Shown here in pieces: positions 7,176-7,404 of a DNA stretch of 7,404 bases. This stretch comes from Chitinophagales bacterium (GTDB taxonomy: Bacteria; Bacteroidota; Bacteroidia; Chitinophagales; JADIYW01). Position 1 is the stretch's first letter, and the number at the start of each line of letters is the position of its first letter. The stretch is taken from contig JADLAH010000341.1 of assembly GCA_020848315.1 (NCBI GenBank), positions 1 to 7,404 of the forward strand. The letters run 5' to 3'. Under the pieces are notes generated by a model that saw nothing but the letters and a program-made list of their open reading frames with translations, was not told where the DNA came from and searched no databases. The translations under genes were made by a program, and so were the position numbers.

Positions 7176-7365
7176 GTCTATCAACAACTGGATAGCGTAT
7201 TCCGGCATGGCATTCGAAATGTTTGCCATCATCGGACTTTTTGCCGCCGGCGGATATTACCTCGACAAAAAGCTGGGCACCGCGCCGGTATTGCTTATTC
7301 TGTTTTTACTGCTCGGATTATCTGTCGCGTTCTATCGCATTTATAAGCAGTTCAGTCAAAAATAA
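7138..7365 (+). CDS. atpZ: AtpZ/AtpI-family membrane protein, ATP synthase accessory
   Basis: This 75-residue protein has a polar, Gln/Pro/Lys-rich N-terminus (1-15), a first membrane helix at about 22-41 and a second at about 50-68. AtpZ/AtpI-like features are WIAYSGMAFEM (18-28) and GGYYLDKKLGT (38-48), where the DKKLGT turn joins the helices. Family members sit beside F-type ATP synthase genes and are thought to help c-ring assembly or divalent cation supply. An in-frame ATG at 7069 would add 23 residues, but these read as out-of-frame bactofilin sequence rather than a family N-terminus, so I place the start at 7138. Even so it overlaps the bactofilin gene by 38 bases, which implies translational coupling. 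ATP synthase genes would be expected to the right, beyond the window. Confidence 0.85.
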   Translation: MEQQQPPRKQPAKSINNWIAYSGMAFEMFAIIGLFAAGGYYLDKKLGTAPVLLILFLLLGLSVAFYRIYKQFSQK

Positions 7366-7378
7366 TTCCTATTTAACT

Positions 7379-7386
7379 TATCTTTG
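7379..7386 (+). promoter_or_regulatory. Bacteroidota-type -7 promoter box immediately before the last gene
   Basis: TATCTTTG matches TAnnTTTG at every fixed position. It ends 4 bases before the ATG at 7391, so a transcript started at normal spacing would have almost no 5' leader. No TTG is seen at the usual -33 distance, which is the main doubt. Confidence 0.5.
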
Positions 7387-7390
7387 CCCT

Positions 7391-7404
7391 ATGAAATGGA
7401 TGCT
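7391..7404 (+). CDS. start of a further gene (only MKWM plus two bases visible)
   Basis: An ATG at 7391 opens a frame of four codons and two further bases before the window ends. It lies 25 bases after the AtpZ-like stop codon and directly after a good -7 promoter box, which supports it as a real start. From recalled gene order in the phylum, the next gene could be a small hypothetical protein or the ATP synthase subunit a gene. The visible residues are too few to say. Confidence 0.5.

Noticed and set aside
1..7404. CRISPR arrays, tRNA or rRNA genes, insertion sequences, phage or defence genes
   Set aside because: No spaced direct repeats, cloverleaf-like sequences, transposase-like proteins or terminal inverted repeats were seen. 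Nearly all of the window is explained by the listed genes.

Overview
This window looks like an ordinary chromosomal segment from a member of the Bacteroidota. The evidence is a PorW/SprE-type type IX secretion (T9SS) protein, a Bacteroidota-style class A penicillin-binding protein, a bactofilin beside an M23-like membrane protein, a TAnnTTTG-type promoter box just before the last start codon, and the lack of strong Shine-Dalgarno sequences at any start. Moderate GC content and protein style suggest the Chitinophagales/Sphingobacteriales side of the phylum, but this is only an impression. I see no mobile element, CRISPR array, tRNA or rRNA gene, and no sign of recent transfer.

Layout. Bases 1-75 hold the last 24 codons of a plus-strand gene of unknown function. 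Converging on it is a small minus-strand gene (107-292) for a 61-residue protein with two membrane segments. A clear minus-strand intrinsic terminator (321-357) closes the large minus-strand operon. That operon reads leftwards from 5808: first a 1064-residue TPR protein resembling SprE/PorW (2614-5808), then a 746-residue bifunctional peptidoglycan glycosyltransferase/transpeptidase (377-2617). The two overlap by four bases (ATGA).

An 80-base AT-rich divergent intergenic region (5809-5888) separates this operon from a compact plus-strand operon. The plus-strand operon encodes a membrane-anchored protein with a degenerate M23/LytM domain (5889-6746), a bactofilin (6753-7175) and an AtpZ/AtpI-like protein (7138-7365, overlapping the bactofilin by 38 bases). 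A near-leaderless gene start follows at 7391. From recalled Bacteroidota gene order, the F-type ATP synthase genes may lie beyond the right edge, but the window does not show this.

Taken together, the locus is mostly cell-envelope biology. It combines peptidoglycan synthesis (PBP1A), a probable peptidoglycan-binding or regulatory pseudo-endopeptidase, a polymerising scaffold (bactofilin), and a periplasmic TPR protein of the T9SS/gliding machinery, all next to an ATP-synthase accessory gene. I do not see a wholly undescribed system. The points most worth a second look are the M23-like protein lacking every expected zinc ligand, the apparently cysteine-free SprE-like protein (so no lipoprotein anchor) with a large Lys-rich insert, and its translational coupling to the PBP.
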